Shown: positions 48,391 to 61,327 of the stretch, piece after piece
How positions within the stretch are numbered: position 1 is the first letter of the stretch
Layout: every line of letters starts with the position of its first letter
Source: Bradysia coprophila
Lineage: Eukaryota; Arthropoda; Insecta; Diptera; Sciaridae
DNA: 64,000 nucleotides
Reading direction: 5' to 3'
NCBI RefSeq assembly: GCF_014529535.1
Contig: NW_023503313.1
Coordinates: forward strand, 3,271,800-3,335,799
Program-made: the position numbers and the translations under genes
The notes under the pieces: model-generated
What the model was told of the DNA's origin: nothing
Database searches by the model: none
What the model saw: the letters and a program-made list of their open reading frames with translations, nothing else

Positions 48391-50044
48391 AGAAAGGTAT
48401 CGAAACAATTTTACTGGGAAGAATTGATTGCTGAGCAACTTTAACTGCAAACAAAAATACAATTTGGTAAAGCTGTACCGAAGAAACTGCGATAAACATG
48501 TCATTTTTGTAGCTAGGGAATGGTTTTTCCAGTATGGTTCGAGAACATTAAATCCCACGGAATACAAAAGGTATCAATCAAACCAATAAGGGAAAAAAAG
48601 TTTTGGTTAATCGGTTAAGTATATGTCCAGAGATATGGTCATCGAAGTGAGTCAGTATTATATAAGGATGAAAATTTGAAAACTGTCCATACCTTCTTTT
48701 TCGATTACAGCAGAATATGCAAGGAAGAAAATGTTCGCAAATAAATGCAAAAAAAATCGATTAGTCTTTATATGAGAATAGCCACCTATTGTATTGATGT
48801 TCAAATTTATATGGTCATTCCTCACCGCATAAGTTTATATTGGCAATTCCATTCCACGTAACTTGTGACAATAAATATAATTCAGCGCCGGATATTTTTA
48901 GTCGGTACGCATTCCAGTGAAGTTTCAACCAATGGATTTTACATGCTCAGAGCTTGAAACAGGGATAAAAAGTAGAGTCTTCGTGTGAATTTTGTTGATA
49001 CGAGGCGTAGCCGAAGTCAGTAAACACACGAAAACGAGAGTTTATAATTTTATCCCGAGTTATTTACCTTATTCAAATTAAAATGCGACCAGAAAGTATG
49101 GCCTTATTTTTACATTTCGTAAGAAGAAAATGATGTAATCATTTCGGTTTCTTGAATGTAATTAAATTCTCAGACTTCTCCATAACTCTATATCATTTTC
49201 TCTAAAAAGAGTGTCACAGACGTCAAGTTTTATCAGCAGTATTACTATCGGATCTATTACTTCATTCGATCGAAGTATTTTGAAAAGATTGATTTCAAAT
49301 CCTTTACTTCATTTTCTTCAACATGATTTTGCTTTATAAGGTCAATATTCAGAGCTCGTAGTTTATTACTGAAGTCATTATTTATAACAACTGATACGAA
49401 AAGAAGACCATTAACAAAATCCACTTTCAAGGACGTTAGCAATGAGACAAGGCTTGTAAAAAAATCCCTCCGTATTCAGGTGCCACTAATATTTTAGATA
49501 CAGCAAGTGTAGTGCGATATAATCATAAAATCTTTTATATCTGACCAACTCCACGACCTGTCCCAAGACTTCATTCGGAAAAATCCCAGATGCTCCAAAA
49601 GATAAAGATAGACAACGGCAGGTAATGTATTGATTCATCCGATGTTAGCATTATATTTGACAAAAAATCGTGTACTTCCATAGCACTCTCAAGCGACAGT
49701 GCAATGGTACTTCATTTGTGACGGAAATTCGCGAAACTGAATAAAAGAAACCGCTTTTAAGCACCATGACTGACCATTATGACTTGAAATATTTCGAAAA
49801 TGATTTACAGACATGACTTGTTTTTGCTAAATTTCATTGATAAAAAGTTGTATCAGTTGATGGCCGAAGCAGATTAATGCATTTCACTTTCGACAAAAAA
49901 CAAAGTGATTCCAAGAACAATTGCCTTGGTGATAACAGAAGTCAGTCAGTCAGTGTTGATGACTGGCAATTTTACTAAACTCTCCAATCATCATGTGTCG
50001 CTATCGCAGAAAAGCTAGCAGATATCGAATGCGATTAAGGCAAC
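48391..50044. other. Spacer upstream of the P450
   Basis: No gene or clear repeat recognised over about 1.65 kb; AT-rich with only short open stretches. Confidence 0.45.
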
Positions 50045-50078
50045 ATATAAATACATGAGTTAGCTGAAATTGTGTCAG
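50045..50078 (+). promoter_or_regulatory. TATA box and initiator of the P450 gene
   Basis: TATAAATA at 50045-50052 lies 30 bp before TCAG at 50075-50078, normal insect core-promoter spacing. The ATG follows at 50154, leaving a leader of about 78 bp. Confidence 0.65.
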
Positions 50079-50153
50079 ATAAAGTTTACCATTTAGACAG
50101 TCGTGTTATATTTATACCTAATTTAAGGAATTAAGCTCGAAGTAGAAGCAAAA

Positions 50154-51751
50154 ATGTCGTTACCGTTGTTTGTTACGGCTATATTGGCAACAGTTGTTGC
50201 CACATCTTTCTTGTACATTCAATACGCGTATTCATTCTGGAAACGTTTGGGCGTACCATTTCAAAAGCCATCATTTCCATTCGGCAATTTTTCTGCATCT
50301 TTCCTCGGAAAAAAATCGCTAGGTGAAGATATGCGTGTAATATACGAAAGCACAACGGAGCCAGTGATCGGAATGTACACTATCGTTAAGCCGGCATTGC
50401 TCATTCGTGATCCGAAACTGATCCAACATATTTTGGTGAAAGATTTCCAACATTTCGTCAACCGTGGATTCCACACAAATACAGACGTTGATCCACTAGG
50501 CGATAACATTTTGATGCAAGATGGAGACAAATGGAGGAACGCTCGAATGAAAATGTCGCCCACTTTTTCATCCGGTAAGCTCAAGTCGATGTTTGAAACA
50601 ATCGTAAAGTGTGGCAATACACTTGAAAACTATTTGGATCGGTTAGCAATGAGCCAAAAGGAAATAGAAGTCCGTGACGTGTTTGCGAGATTCGCCACGA
50701 ACGCCATTGCCTCAATTGCTTTTGGGATCGAAATTGATTGCCTCGAAAATCCGGATCATGATTTCCGGAAATACGGAAAAAAATTCTTTGATCCAACCTT
50801 AAAGAACCTGATCCGTGTGAACATGGGGGTAATGAGTCCTACATTATCAAAATTATTTGGTCTTCGATTCGCCGACAAAGATGTCGGAGAGTTCATGACT
50901 GAGACCGTTCGCAAGAATTTGGAATATCGTGAAAAGAGTGGTGTTGTACGTAAAGATCTGTTCCAACTGTTAATGCAACTTAGAAACACAGGAAAAGTGC
51001 AAGAAGATGGTGATTGGAACACAAAAAACAATCGTGAAAAGAAAATGTCCGTTGAAGAGATGACTGCCCAAGCGTACCTGATTTTCATTGGGGGATTTGA
51101 GTCATCTTCAACGACTATGTCATTTTGTGCATATGAGCTAGCGAGAAATCCGGAAATCCAACAAAAAGCTTATGAAGACATAATTGATACCCTTGCAAAA
51201 CACGACGGTCAGCTAACTTATGAATCTTTGAACGATATGAAGTATTTGGAACAATGCATCGAAGGTTAGTGTTGAGTAGTGTGAAAATAAGTGAAGACAT
51301 GAATTAATCACGCCCAATTCTTTCAGAAACCTTGAGAGTGCATCCACCATTTGAAGCAGGCGCTCGGCAGTGCACGAAGGACTATACACTACCAGATACT
51401 AACATAGTGATCAAGAAAGGAATGACAGTGATGTTCTCGGTCACCGGTCTTCACTATGACCCGAAGTATTACACAGACCCAACGAAATTCATTCCAGAGA
51501 GACACGACAAGGCTGAAATCGCTGGCAAAAATTTTGTCGATATGCCGAAATTGGCGTTCGGTGATGGGCCTCGAATATGCTTAGGTTTGCGTTTGGGGAA
51601 AATGCAAGTTAAAATCGCAATCGTCTTGTTGCTGCAGAAATTGAAATTTGAATTGGCCGATCAACACGTTGGAAAAGAGCTAAAAATGAACCCAAGAAGT
51701 GGAGTTCGAGCAGCCGTATCTGGTATCAACTTAAAACTCAAGAAACGTTGA
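50154..51751 (+). CDS. Cytochrome P450, CYP6-like
   Basis: Two exons, 50154-51264 and 51327-51751, joined in phase 1; 511 aa, a full-length microsomal P450. An N-terminal membrane anchor (LFVTAILATVVATSFLYIQY) comes first, then the helix C motif WRNARMKMSPTFSSGKLK, the I-helix oxygen-binding motif GGFESSSTT, the K-helix ETLR, and the haem-binding loop FGDGPRICLG with its ligand cysteine. The usual PERF motif reads PERH here. Architecture and motifs fit clan 3, CYP6-like enzymes, which oxidise plant toxins and insecticides; substrate unknown. AATAAA is at 51954. The TATA and initiator upstream suggest inducible, tissue-specific expression. Confidence 0.94.
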
Positions 51752-52990
51752 AGGGTCTTCGTATTCAATTCAAGGAATTGCTTACTGTAACTGACTGAGA
51801 TCTACGATTGGGCTATATCGACTTGAACAATTTGCTTTCGATCGATATAGAGTGTAGCCGAGAAAGTCAGTTTAAAATTCCATTCGGGTCATCAGACCCA
51901 TTTGTCCTTCATCTAATTTCGTTATGCTTTTATGTTTCTGTGTATATTACTTCAATAAACTTCAGTTTTGACTATTTTTTGAGAATTAAAATGTTCAAGG
52001 CCTTTCGATTTTAATGGGTAAACGTCTATGCCCGTGGTTAAATCTTCAAATCTCAAAGCTTGAGTAAGATGCAAAAACAATCCAAATTGATAGACGAGTT
52101 AAATAACAAGTCATATCTCATTTGCAGAAAGATCTGTTGTGTGATTCATGGACGGACATGCTCGCTCAGGACATTACCAGAAGTACTAATAAAATGGCAT
52201 TGGTATGAATTTTCAGAAACTGATCCAACATTTTCACGCTAGTTTCCGAAGTAGCCATTTCTATCTTAACTTCAGAATTTCTAGGAATTCTGTTTGAATT
52301 TGGAAGAGTGCTTGGTATATGTGCCATCATAACACCATGACTTCATATTTTTTTTAGAAACGTTCACATAGTTTTAAAGCAACGTCGATTCTATGCGTGT
52401 ATAATTATAATCAACAGTCGATATTCTATAATTTGCGTTTACATGTTTCTGCATCAAAAACCGTTCAATTCATGAATTTCAAGCATTTTTTCATTCCGAC
52501 AAAAAATGAAAAGGTAAGTTTTCGCATGGTTATTAACCTCGGCCTCGCCTCGGATCAACAAACTTAACACGAAAACACGACTTTTCCACTTTTCCGGTCT
52601 TGTGACATAAATATCTATTATTGAAACAACGCACTTCGTGCGTTGATTGAAAACAAAATTTTATTTTTATCTTCCGAGTGTGTCTTGTCAACGTCTAGTA
52701 TGTTTGGATTACAAACACCGTCACAAAACGCTCATTCAATACAGGTTATAATAAGATTTATTATTGAATGATTTGATTGACATGGTCATAAAATTCTACA
52801 GATCGGACAGAAATTCTTGACGATTAAATTTATTGATTCAGCTTGAATTGTTCAATGATTCAACGAATCAATCATTTTGCGAAAAAAAATGAGTCAAATA
52901 ATGTCTCATTAAGCGTATTGTCTTTCTTCAACTCCAATTTTCTGCCTTTATTATTGTATATGCCACAAATGAAGGGTGTTAAGGAATCTA
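51752..52990. other. P450 3' flank and spacer
   Basis: Contains AATAAA at 51954-51959. No other gene or repeat recognised. Confidence 0.45.
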
Positions 52991-53078
52991 GCGCCGCGTC
53001 ATTCACAATAATTCACAAAGTGACATCTTCCTTATACAAAATGTGTCAAAATGTGAATTATTGTGAATGACGCGGCGC
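52991..53078. repeat. Perfect 27-bp hairpin, GC-rich ends
   Basis: Arms 52991-53017 (starting GCGCCGCGTCATTCACAATA) and 53052-53078 are exact reverse complements, with a 34 bp AT-rich spacer. Imperfect pairing continues outward (AATCTA against GAGATTT). A short MITE is the simplest reading; a structured RNA is possible. Confidence 0.75.
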
Positions 53079-54309
53079 GAGATTTCTAGCAACCAAATGA
53101 AGGAGTCGGAAGCAGTTTGAGGCACTTGAGAAGGTAATTTATGCCAAATTTTGGAATAGTTTTTACATAATGTAGAATTTTTCTCGTTGATACAGAATTA
53201 TAAATTTTAAGCAGGGCCTATTGACGTAAGCAATTAAGTCAATTAATTTTAAATCATATTTCTTAAGATTTACAAATAAAATTTTGGAATTTTCGGAAGT
53301 TTCCTTAAAATAGGCTGTGAGTTCAAGTCATACAATATCGTACAATTCAGGATCAATTATGGAAACCGTGTTCTTTTTATTCGGACGGGTCAACAAATCC
53401 GAAGATGAGTTAAATATTTACAGCAGAAGCACCTTTGACCATTGTCGCGACTATAAAAATTTATAGAGCTGTTTGCACACCGGTGGACTCAATGTTCTGA
53501 AAGAACAGGTTAAGACAACGCTGAGTTGATCACGAGAGCGGTGACACACAATTGCGTCAACGGCTGTGAAGTTTTTATGTAAAATGGAACTTAACAAAAA
53601 CAAAATTCTGAATTTTCGAGAAAAATATTTTCTTCAAGTTGATTTCTCACACTATCTGTTTATAAAATTTGGTGTCACCCGCCTTCGTGGTTGTCTTAAC
53701 CTGATCTTTCAGAACTTTGGGTGGACTTACGGATAGTTTGATAAATCGATATATTTGAAGTAAACATTCAAAGTCGCCTGTAGAATTGTGTTCGTTAAAA
53801 TTCGAGACGTTGTACATATATCACAATCTGAATAAACTCAAAAATTTACATATTCATCCACAAATGAATTTTTAATCTAATTCATGGAAACTGATACACC
53901 GTTGATGTATCTATTAAACGCCTATAATCGTTGATCTGAAGAAAAAGATACTTCTTCATACCTGATAAAATATATACTTTGAGTGATCAACTTACTTATT
54001 TAAACTATGTTAACAACAACTGGATGGCTTGCGTCATTAGAAATGTTTGCCTTTATCTTGAAATTTAGGATATTAACATAAAACAATATTTTGATTCTGT
54101 GAAAAATGCATATTTTCGATCAGAAGTTTTTTTTTTTGAATCATATAGCAACGAAAACGAATAAGATCAATGTTAGTACTTTTATTACATACAATCTCGG
54201 TGTGTTTGGGACTAAGCCTGCCTTGCCCGTATATACTCATTGAAGAGTATAAACTGAAGTGAATCATAATTTGCCGATCCATGAAGCAATCGTCTTCTTC
54301 TCGTTTTTT
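53079..54309. other. Spacer with a MITE-like inverted repeat
   Basis: No gene recognised. See the inverted repeat at 53483-53726. Confidence 0.45.
53483..53726. repeat. Inverted repeat, about 38-bp arms
   Basis: The left arm, with GTTCTGAAAGAACAGGTTAA, pairs imperfectly with the right arm TTAACCTGATCTTTCAGAAC; flanking GTGGAC and GTCCAC-type bases are also mirrored. Total 244 bp, MITE-sized. No target duplication recognised. Confidence 0.65.
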
Positions 54310-56560
54310 AGCCCCGTACGAAGTACTGGGGGCTTATAAGATTAATATGCCGTTTGTAACACGTCGAATTGGAAGCAGACAGTAATGGCAAAGCATTTGG
54401 TTATGTTCATAGATGACGAATCCGTCCGTCCGTGACCCCTCTAGCTTGAGTAAATCACAACCTTTTTTCAAAATTCTTTTTTTCCCCGATTGGTATCGAC
54501 AAAAGTAAGGTCAAGTTCGAAAATGGGCATGGTAGGGTCGGCCCTTCCAGAGCTAGGGCCCTATAGGTCTTTTTCAGTCTTTCGACGATATCTACCGAAA
54601 TACGCACGCAATAGCTGCTTGTGATATATCAAATGAAAGGTATTGACGAGTAGAACAAAGTTGCTGAACATTGTTTTTGGGTAAGATGCAACATGGGCTT
54701 GTTGGGAGGGCTCAAAGGTCGTTACTCGGCCCTAAGTATTTTTCGCACATAAATCGAGTAAATCTCATCCGATTTTGCTAGTTTTTGTTTCATTTGAGAG
54801 ATAGTTGAATGCCGAATAGAATGATGGCAAAAAAAGTTTCAAATTTGGGCCCTTGGACTAAGGCCGCTACTCGGCTCTAAGTGTTTTTTTGCACATAAAT
54901 CGAGTAAATCTCATCCGATTTTGCTAGATTTAGTTTTTATGGAAGGTAGTTGAATACAAAGAGAACGTGGTGAACAAATTTCAAATTTGGGCCCTTCGAC
55001 TAAGGCCGCTTTGTGGCCTTATGTGGTTTTTGCTCATAAATCGAGAATATTTCATCAAACTTTGCTTTGTTTCGTTTGACAGAAAATTCAATACCGAAAG
55101 AAAATTGATAAAAAAAGTTGTAAATTCGGATTCCTAAAATTACATCGTAAACTTTTGTTTTATACTTGAGAGTACTTGAGTACTTCGTACGGGCTTTTGT
55201 AATTGCGCTAAGCGCAATTTTAAAGATGAACACTTACAGTTAATTTGCAAAAATAGGCAATAATGTCAAGTACGCAATAAGGTTACGGAAGCACTTTGAT
55301 AACGGACGAATAAGGGTTACGGGCATATTAGGGCTACGGTCGTATAATGGTTTCGGGCAAAATAGGTTTACGGGTAGTACGGGGCAGAGATGGGAAATTA
55401 CCGGTAATTTATTTATTGTCGGTAATATTACGTAATATTACGGTAATATTACGTAACATTGGGTAATATTACCGAAATCTTAAATTACCAATATTACCGA
55501 TGTTTCGGTAATATTACGTAATTTACCAATACAAAATTATCCTTTATACGGTGGACTATTTTCTGTTCATTTTTCGTGAATTTTACGTGAAAATCAACTT
55601 TCGCATGTGTCACACGGTAAACCAGTACCTTCGATACTGCTACATAATTGATTGCTTATGAAAAAACTTTGTGATACTCGGAAACTCACTCGTCTGTTTT
55701 TGAGCAACTTGTTTGATTGACTCTACATTTGTCAAAAAGACAGTAACCGGAGCTTGTTGCTGGAAAACACCTTTATCACATAAAAGAATTACTTTCTCAG
55801 CATGGAATGTAAACTACTATTACATGCTTCACTTTGAGCTTTGTTGAGTAAAGTATAGTTTGACTGAACAAGAATGTGGAATCTTTCTTCTTGCGTAGAT
55901 GTTTCCAAATGTTTGTTTCGACTATTCAGATAACCAAACTCGTATTCGGCTAGTTGAAGAACGAGTCGAAAGACTTGGAAGCACTTGTGTTACGTTATCA
56001 CGCTAGATTGTATGTCGCTACCACAATATTCAACGATGGCAGTGCCGGAAACTCGGTCTTTTAGGATACGAAATTTGAAATGAAATTTCATTTGCTAACA
56101 AATTTCAGTTTTCGATCTAAGCCCGTGTTCTTATGAAGTGACAGAAGACCGAGTTGCCGACGGCGTCATTCAATGACAACTCTGAGAGAAATCGTAAAAA
56201 TCCACGCTCTTTTAATTATCAATTTCGGTTGAAGCTCATTCAAATGTGTATACTACTCGACTGTTTTTGAACAAGTTGTTTAACTAGGCTGAACTAGGCC
56301 TAACTAAAACAAAATTATACGATAAAATACACTTGAATTTGCTAAAAACGAGTAATTTTTGTTGAAAATGATTAAAATTTACAATATGTTAACTGATTTT
56401 TGGTAATATTACGTAACTTACGTAATATTACCGAGGCTTTAAATTACCAATATTACCGAGCTTCGGGTAATATTACGTAATTTTACGGGTAATATTACGG
56501 GCCCATCTCTGGACGGGGCTCAGTCGCAGCAAACGCTCCGACTGTTCTGATGCCTTGTTC
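54310..56560 (+). repeat. Dispersed repeat family A, copy 3 (split)
   Basis: Starts AGCCCCGTACGAAGTACTGG and ends GCTCAGTCGCAGCAAACGCT...CTGATGCC, as in copies 1 and 2. The body contains three diverged tandem-like phrases of the type 'taaatcgagtaaatctcatc' spaced about 130 bp apart. A hAT-like element at 55385-56511 interrupts it just before its end. Without that insertion it would be about 1.1 kb. Confidence 0.8.
55385..56511. mobile_element. hAT-like element nested in repeat family A
   Basis: A 1127 bp element with ends CAGAGATGGG and CCCATCTCTG. Subterminal clusters of GGTAATATTACGTAA-type palindromes occur at both ends. The target site GTACGGGG lies on the left; on the right it appears as GACGGGG, one base shorter, before CTCAG. 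Copy 2 of family A reads GTACGGGGCTCAG without a break, showing the empty site. No transposase frame, so non-autonomous. Confidence 0.85.
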
Positions 56561-57324
56561 TACCTCTTAACCTCTACCTCTACATTCATTCCTGAACCCA
56601 ATACCACATCTGTATATAGAAATACAGTTAAGACAATGATACATCTCGCAATGAGAATGGACTTTTTTTCTGTCGTCTTAAGAAAGACGCACAGGGGTTT
56701 AGAGGGTCTACGGATTATCTGTGTAAGAAAAGAAATTTCGTCCATTGATCCACCGTTCACTCAGAGTCTCAGCGTCAGTTATTCGCCATATTCAAGACTT
56801 CAACCGAGCTAAACAGAACAATAAAAACCACGACACAGAAGGGCCATATTCTAAGTCCAAGTACAGTCAAATCCGCGTAAAAACGAAGAGCGAATTAAAC
56901 AAAAACAAAAAGTCGTCCGAGTCTCGTTTATACCTAGAGTACTTAGAGACACCGTTTCGTTCCGCTAAATTCAAAAACTTCGGAGTTCATCTTTACAATT
57001 CCCGTGAAATGTAAAGTGAAGACAACCACGTTGGGGAACTCATCAGGGACGACATCAGGGACGTTCATACATCATCCGGTACCTCATTCATTTTATATCA
57101 CTTTCACCTCAACTCTCACAACAAGAACAAAAGCATTAACACTAAAACAAAAGAAAAAGAAACAATGACACTAGCCGCACAATCAAACAAAAGGTCACTA
57201 AATCGCGAACAAACAAAAGTTCACTAAATCACGAAGACTCAAACACTCCCAGTGCGGAATTTTCGTAATCATGTTTATTTTCTTTGTAAGCATCGTGAGC
57301 TAAATGGTAATAGTATATTACTTC
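56561..57324. other. Spacer without recognised gene
   Basis: The open stretches seen here (56555-56812, 56745-57014) overlap on both strands, match no family I know and lack supporting signals. Confidence 0.4.
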
Positions 57325-57810
57325 CGAGGTTCCAAGTTGTGTATTTGATAAGTGGGGTGTTACAGCCCGACCCGAAGGGGAGGGCTGTATTCCCCACTTG
57401 TCAAATAACAACTTGGAACCTCGTAAGTACAATGCTTTACGTGATTAGGCAATGTAAATGAAAATGAAACATGCCGTAACACGTACAGTCTGAAAATGTA
57501 TCGTGTATAACCCATCTTTGGAATAGGGTATGTTGTGATGCCCATCCTTCACTTAGAACAAAGCGTGTAGCAGTGGTTCGGATGTCAAAATTACTTAACT
57601 AGAAGAATAATTCAAAAATTACACTTCAGGTCTATCTTGTTGTCTCGTTTTCGCTTATGTGATAAAATAGAGTACACACTTGTCACTAATATATATTACG
57701 TGTAACGGCATGTTTTATTTTCATTTACATTGTCTTATTAAGTAAAGCATTGTACTTATGAGGTTCCAAGTTGTTATTTGACACTTATCAACTACACAAC
57801 TTGGAACATT
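57325..57810. repeat. Composite of nested palindromes
   Basis: Bases 57325-57423 form a strong hairpin (CGAGGTTCCAAGTTG... against ...CAACTTGGAACCTCG, with GGGCTGTA-type inner pairs). A second, shorter hairpin with the same GGTTCCAAGTTG core lies at about 57760-57810. The segments 57427-57485 and 57697-57755 are inverted copies (GTACAATGCTTTAC against GTAAAGCATTGTAC). The whole is one foldback-type element. Confidence 0.7.
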
Positions 57811-59632
57811 ACATTCGTCTTCTAGAAGAATACCGCTAAGGATTTGGTATAAAGTTGTAGGAGCATTTAAGTAGTTCATTGGAACTATAGTGTTCGTTAT
57901 AGAGAAAGTGTTATGAAAAATCAGTGATTTATAACGTAGGACAATTCCTTTAAAGTTTGTGATTATATGTCAAGCACAAAACACCTCTTGAAAGAGGAAA
58001 GAGCGACGCAAGTCCATCATTATTCTAATTACAAAACTATTGGTATCAGAATCGGGGGAGGTCTCTGAAAAACTTTGCATTCAGTTGTAAAAGAAGTACA
58101 GATGAGGTGACTTCTCCTCGCGAGATTTACTCTTTCTATAGTAAACTGTTACACATCCATTAGACAGATTTTCCGAATTTTCCATATCGCTTAAGAATTT
58201 TCCGACTTTTCTTCAGATTGATGTTTTAAATTTAAGGTTAAAGTTAAATAATTTGTTTAATATGTTCCGAAATAATTTTTTTTTGTAATATTGTTCTCTA
58301 TATCATTTGCTACAATTTTGCCGAAGGGAGTAAATTGTATTTTCCAAAATGTAGGCACGACATAAGGTTTTGCATAGGATTTTTAGACCGATTTTTTGGT
58401 ACATTTTTTTTCTTTGATTTTCTTGTTTAGATTGCTTTGAATTACGTAGAAACACAAAATTTACGTCTTCAAGCATTTTTAAAATGCCATTTATTTTCAT
58501 TTTTCAATAACAATTTTCGATTTCTTCGCCTTCAGGTAAATTTGAACCATCCTAACATGCTTGTGATGGAATATGAAATACCAAAATGACATCCTTAGCT
58601 TTCTGATTTAGCTAGCAAATCATTTTGGAGGTGTTTGGGGAGAGGAAGGGTGAGGTGGAATTCTTTGTCTCTTCTTCAGAAAACTATTTCTTCGATGTCC
58701 ATAACTCGTTTGCCGGGAATTCCCTCGGTAACATTCCTTAACAAAATTTGCGTTATCGACTACGGAAATGTGAATGTTCCGACCAATGCAATTCATCCAA
58801 TAGCATGATTTTGCTTAACAAACTTGTCCTACGCAGGACAGGATGAATTTTCAAAATGTAGGACGAGTTAGGAAAGTAGGGAGCGCTGAATTTACCACTT
58901 CTTTAGAAACTTTAAATTGTTGTAGGTCAACTCTTATGTCCGGAATAGGAAGAGGTCGTTGACGTTATTATTGTTTTTTTTTTGTCAATGTCTTGTCCGG
59001 AATTTAGATGTGTATCGAAGTGTAGGACTACTGGAAATTTTTCCGAAATGTTTATTTGACAATTTAATGCAGCAACGTTTAGTAATTTCGTCATACTCTC
59101 GCTTCTGGACAGACTATTTGTTTAAGGAATGCATATGTGAATGTTGTTGAACTTATTCAATGAATTATATTATTGAACGCTCGTGACACTTCTCAACTTT
59201 ATCTGCCGTTAATGAATGTTGCCTGATCAATTTTTTTTGTAAAGGCTTCACGAGGAAATAATAAATTTTTGCACGAGCTTGCTTGAACTCATGCATTGTG
59301 CAATCAATGTACATTTTATTTATCAGTTTCCTAAATTCATTATTTTCGAAAGAAATCTTTCTGCATTTTTTCTTTTAAAAAGACCTCAAGACGTCACGTG
59401 GGTTTTGTTTTTTTTTATACATACAGTCTCTCTCCAATATTAGCCTCATATGCAAATTATGATAAGTGAAACAGAAACGAAAAACACATTGGTTGTTTGA
59501 ACAATTGGTTTTTCTTTTTTATCATTATTCCCCTCGATACACATTTATTTCATACGTGAAAATTGGTTTTTATTCTCACTGAAGTTTTATTGTCGAGTAA
59601 ACCATCCGGAATCAAACAGGCTTTTTAGTACG
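57811..59632. other. Spacer upstream of the trypsin gene
   Basis: AT-rich, about 1.8 kb, with long T runs. No gene or repeat supported. The right end should hold the protease promoter. Confidence 0.45.
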
Positions 59633-61327
59633 ATGAGAATTGTTTTAATGTGTAACGATTTAATTTTAATATTAGCGGTTCTCCTGACGTTGATTAGTTG
59701 TATTGATTTCGTGTTAGTTACCCCAATCGTTGGTGGATATGCACCGAACAATGGCGGTACAAAGATTTTGTTTTTTATTTTCTGAAAAAATCGAAACGAG
59801 ACATAATTGAGAGGTGAAAAATCATTTTCAATACCTTTTCCAGATCAATTCAAATTTTCTGTGTCATTGCTTTATCGTAATACGACCGATGGCAAAATTA
59901 AATACAAACATTTTTGCGGTGGCACCTATTTAAGGGATGGTTGGGTGCTTACCGCCGCTCATTGTGTTGCCCCGATGTAGGTATTGGTAGCAATTGATTA
60001 TGATTTCTAAAAGTGATTTAGTGATTTACAGAGTGAAAGAAAATATCGTGGCTGTTGTTGGTAAACGAAATATCAAAAACTACGATGGTCCATTCTACAA
60101 CATATCGCATATACTAGCAAAGAACTACAACAAGTATAAACGGATACATTGAAAATCTTCCTCAATACCCAATTATCCTTATTGTTTAGGGTAACATATT
60201 CCGATGATATTGCACTCATTAAATTGGATACTTCATACTTGGGCATACCGCGAGTACCGGAAAATGTCGATTTGCAGCGGGTACCATTGGAAGTTTCGAG
60301 TGACTTAAGTAGAGTGTCCCGAAACATCAATCTACTTGCTATATAAACCATAACCGTTTTTTTTTCACAGACGAATGTTACATTTTCGGTTACGGCTCCG
60401 AGGAGTTCACTGGCGAAGCGACTCTAGAACTTCGTATCGGATTGATCAATTTAATTTCTCAAGAAGAATGCGAACGGGATTTGGGCCAATATATGGCTCC
60501 AGAACGAGGTTCCGGTATGTTTTGCGCGATTGGCAGAGGTTCGAGTGGACTAGTCGATGCATGTCAAGTATGTTGTCATTTGCATCTTTGTTTGTTCTTT
60601 CGGGGCATTTCATTGTTCAGAACAATCGCAGAACTATTACCGCGCGGTTTGTACTTTTCAATTTGTTATTATGACACGGAAGTTCCAATTTCTGTCTAGT
60701 CTGCATTCCTTTGTAACAAAAGTGATTCATAAATGATGCTACACGTTTGGGAATGGTTGGTTATGTGTGTGACGACAATGTAACACATGAGATTATTATT
60801 TTTTTTGCGTTGTGACGTCAATCAAGTTAAAAATACACAGTGTCTGTGCTTTCAAGTAATTATCGGTATTTTACCCAGAAACTTTTTTTTATAGAGTTGA
60901 ATATGAAAACAACATTGGAGCATAAGTGAAGACTAATTCCGAATATTGTGTAATTGTATGAAAAGTTTAAAGTTTTCCCGAGAATTAAATTATCGATCTC
61001 ATTGACTAACACTGTTACACTACGGTGACGTACTTCATACGATTTTTTTTTTCCGTCCATAAATTAATTCTGCTCCTCTGCTAGAACGACACAGCTTCGA
61101 AAAAAATTGTTTTTAATTTATATCATTTTTCTAGAGCATCCATTTCAATTTTTGTTTAGGGTGATTCAGGCGGAAGTTTTCTGTGCAAGAGCAAGAGCTA
61201 TTCAAATAAATACTACGTCGTTGGAATCACAAGCTATGGAGCTGGTTGTGGCAGTCCAAACATGCCCGGTGTTTATACGAATGTTCAAAGTCATATTGAT
61301 TGGATTGATGATATCATGTTGTCATGA
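59633..61327 (+). CDS. Secreted trypsin-like serine protease (S1)
   Basis: Six exons: 59633-59756, 59844-59976, 60032-60133, 60190-60308, 60371-60567, 61160-61327; 280 aa, phases consistent. After a signal-anchor-like start (CNDLILILAVLLTLISC) the mature chain begins IVGGYAPNN. The catalytic triad is present: TAAHC (His), DDIALIKL (Asp) and GDSGG (Ser). The residue six before the catalytic serine is Asp (VDACQGDSGG), which predicts trypsin-type cleavage after Lys or Arg. The residue before IVGG is Pro instead of the usual Arg or Lys, so zymogen activation may differ. AATAAA at 61327-61332 overlaps the stop codon. Likely digestive or haemolymph protease. Confidence 0.92.
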
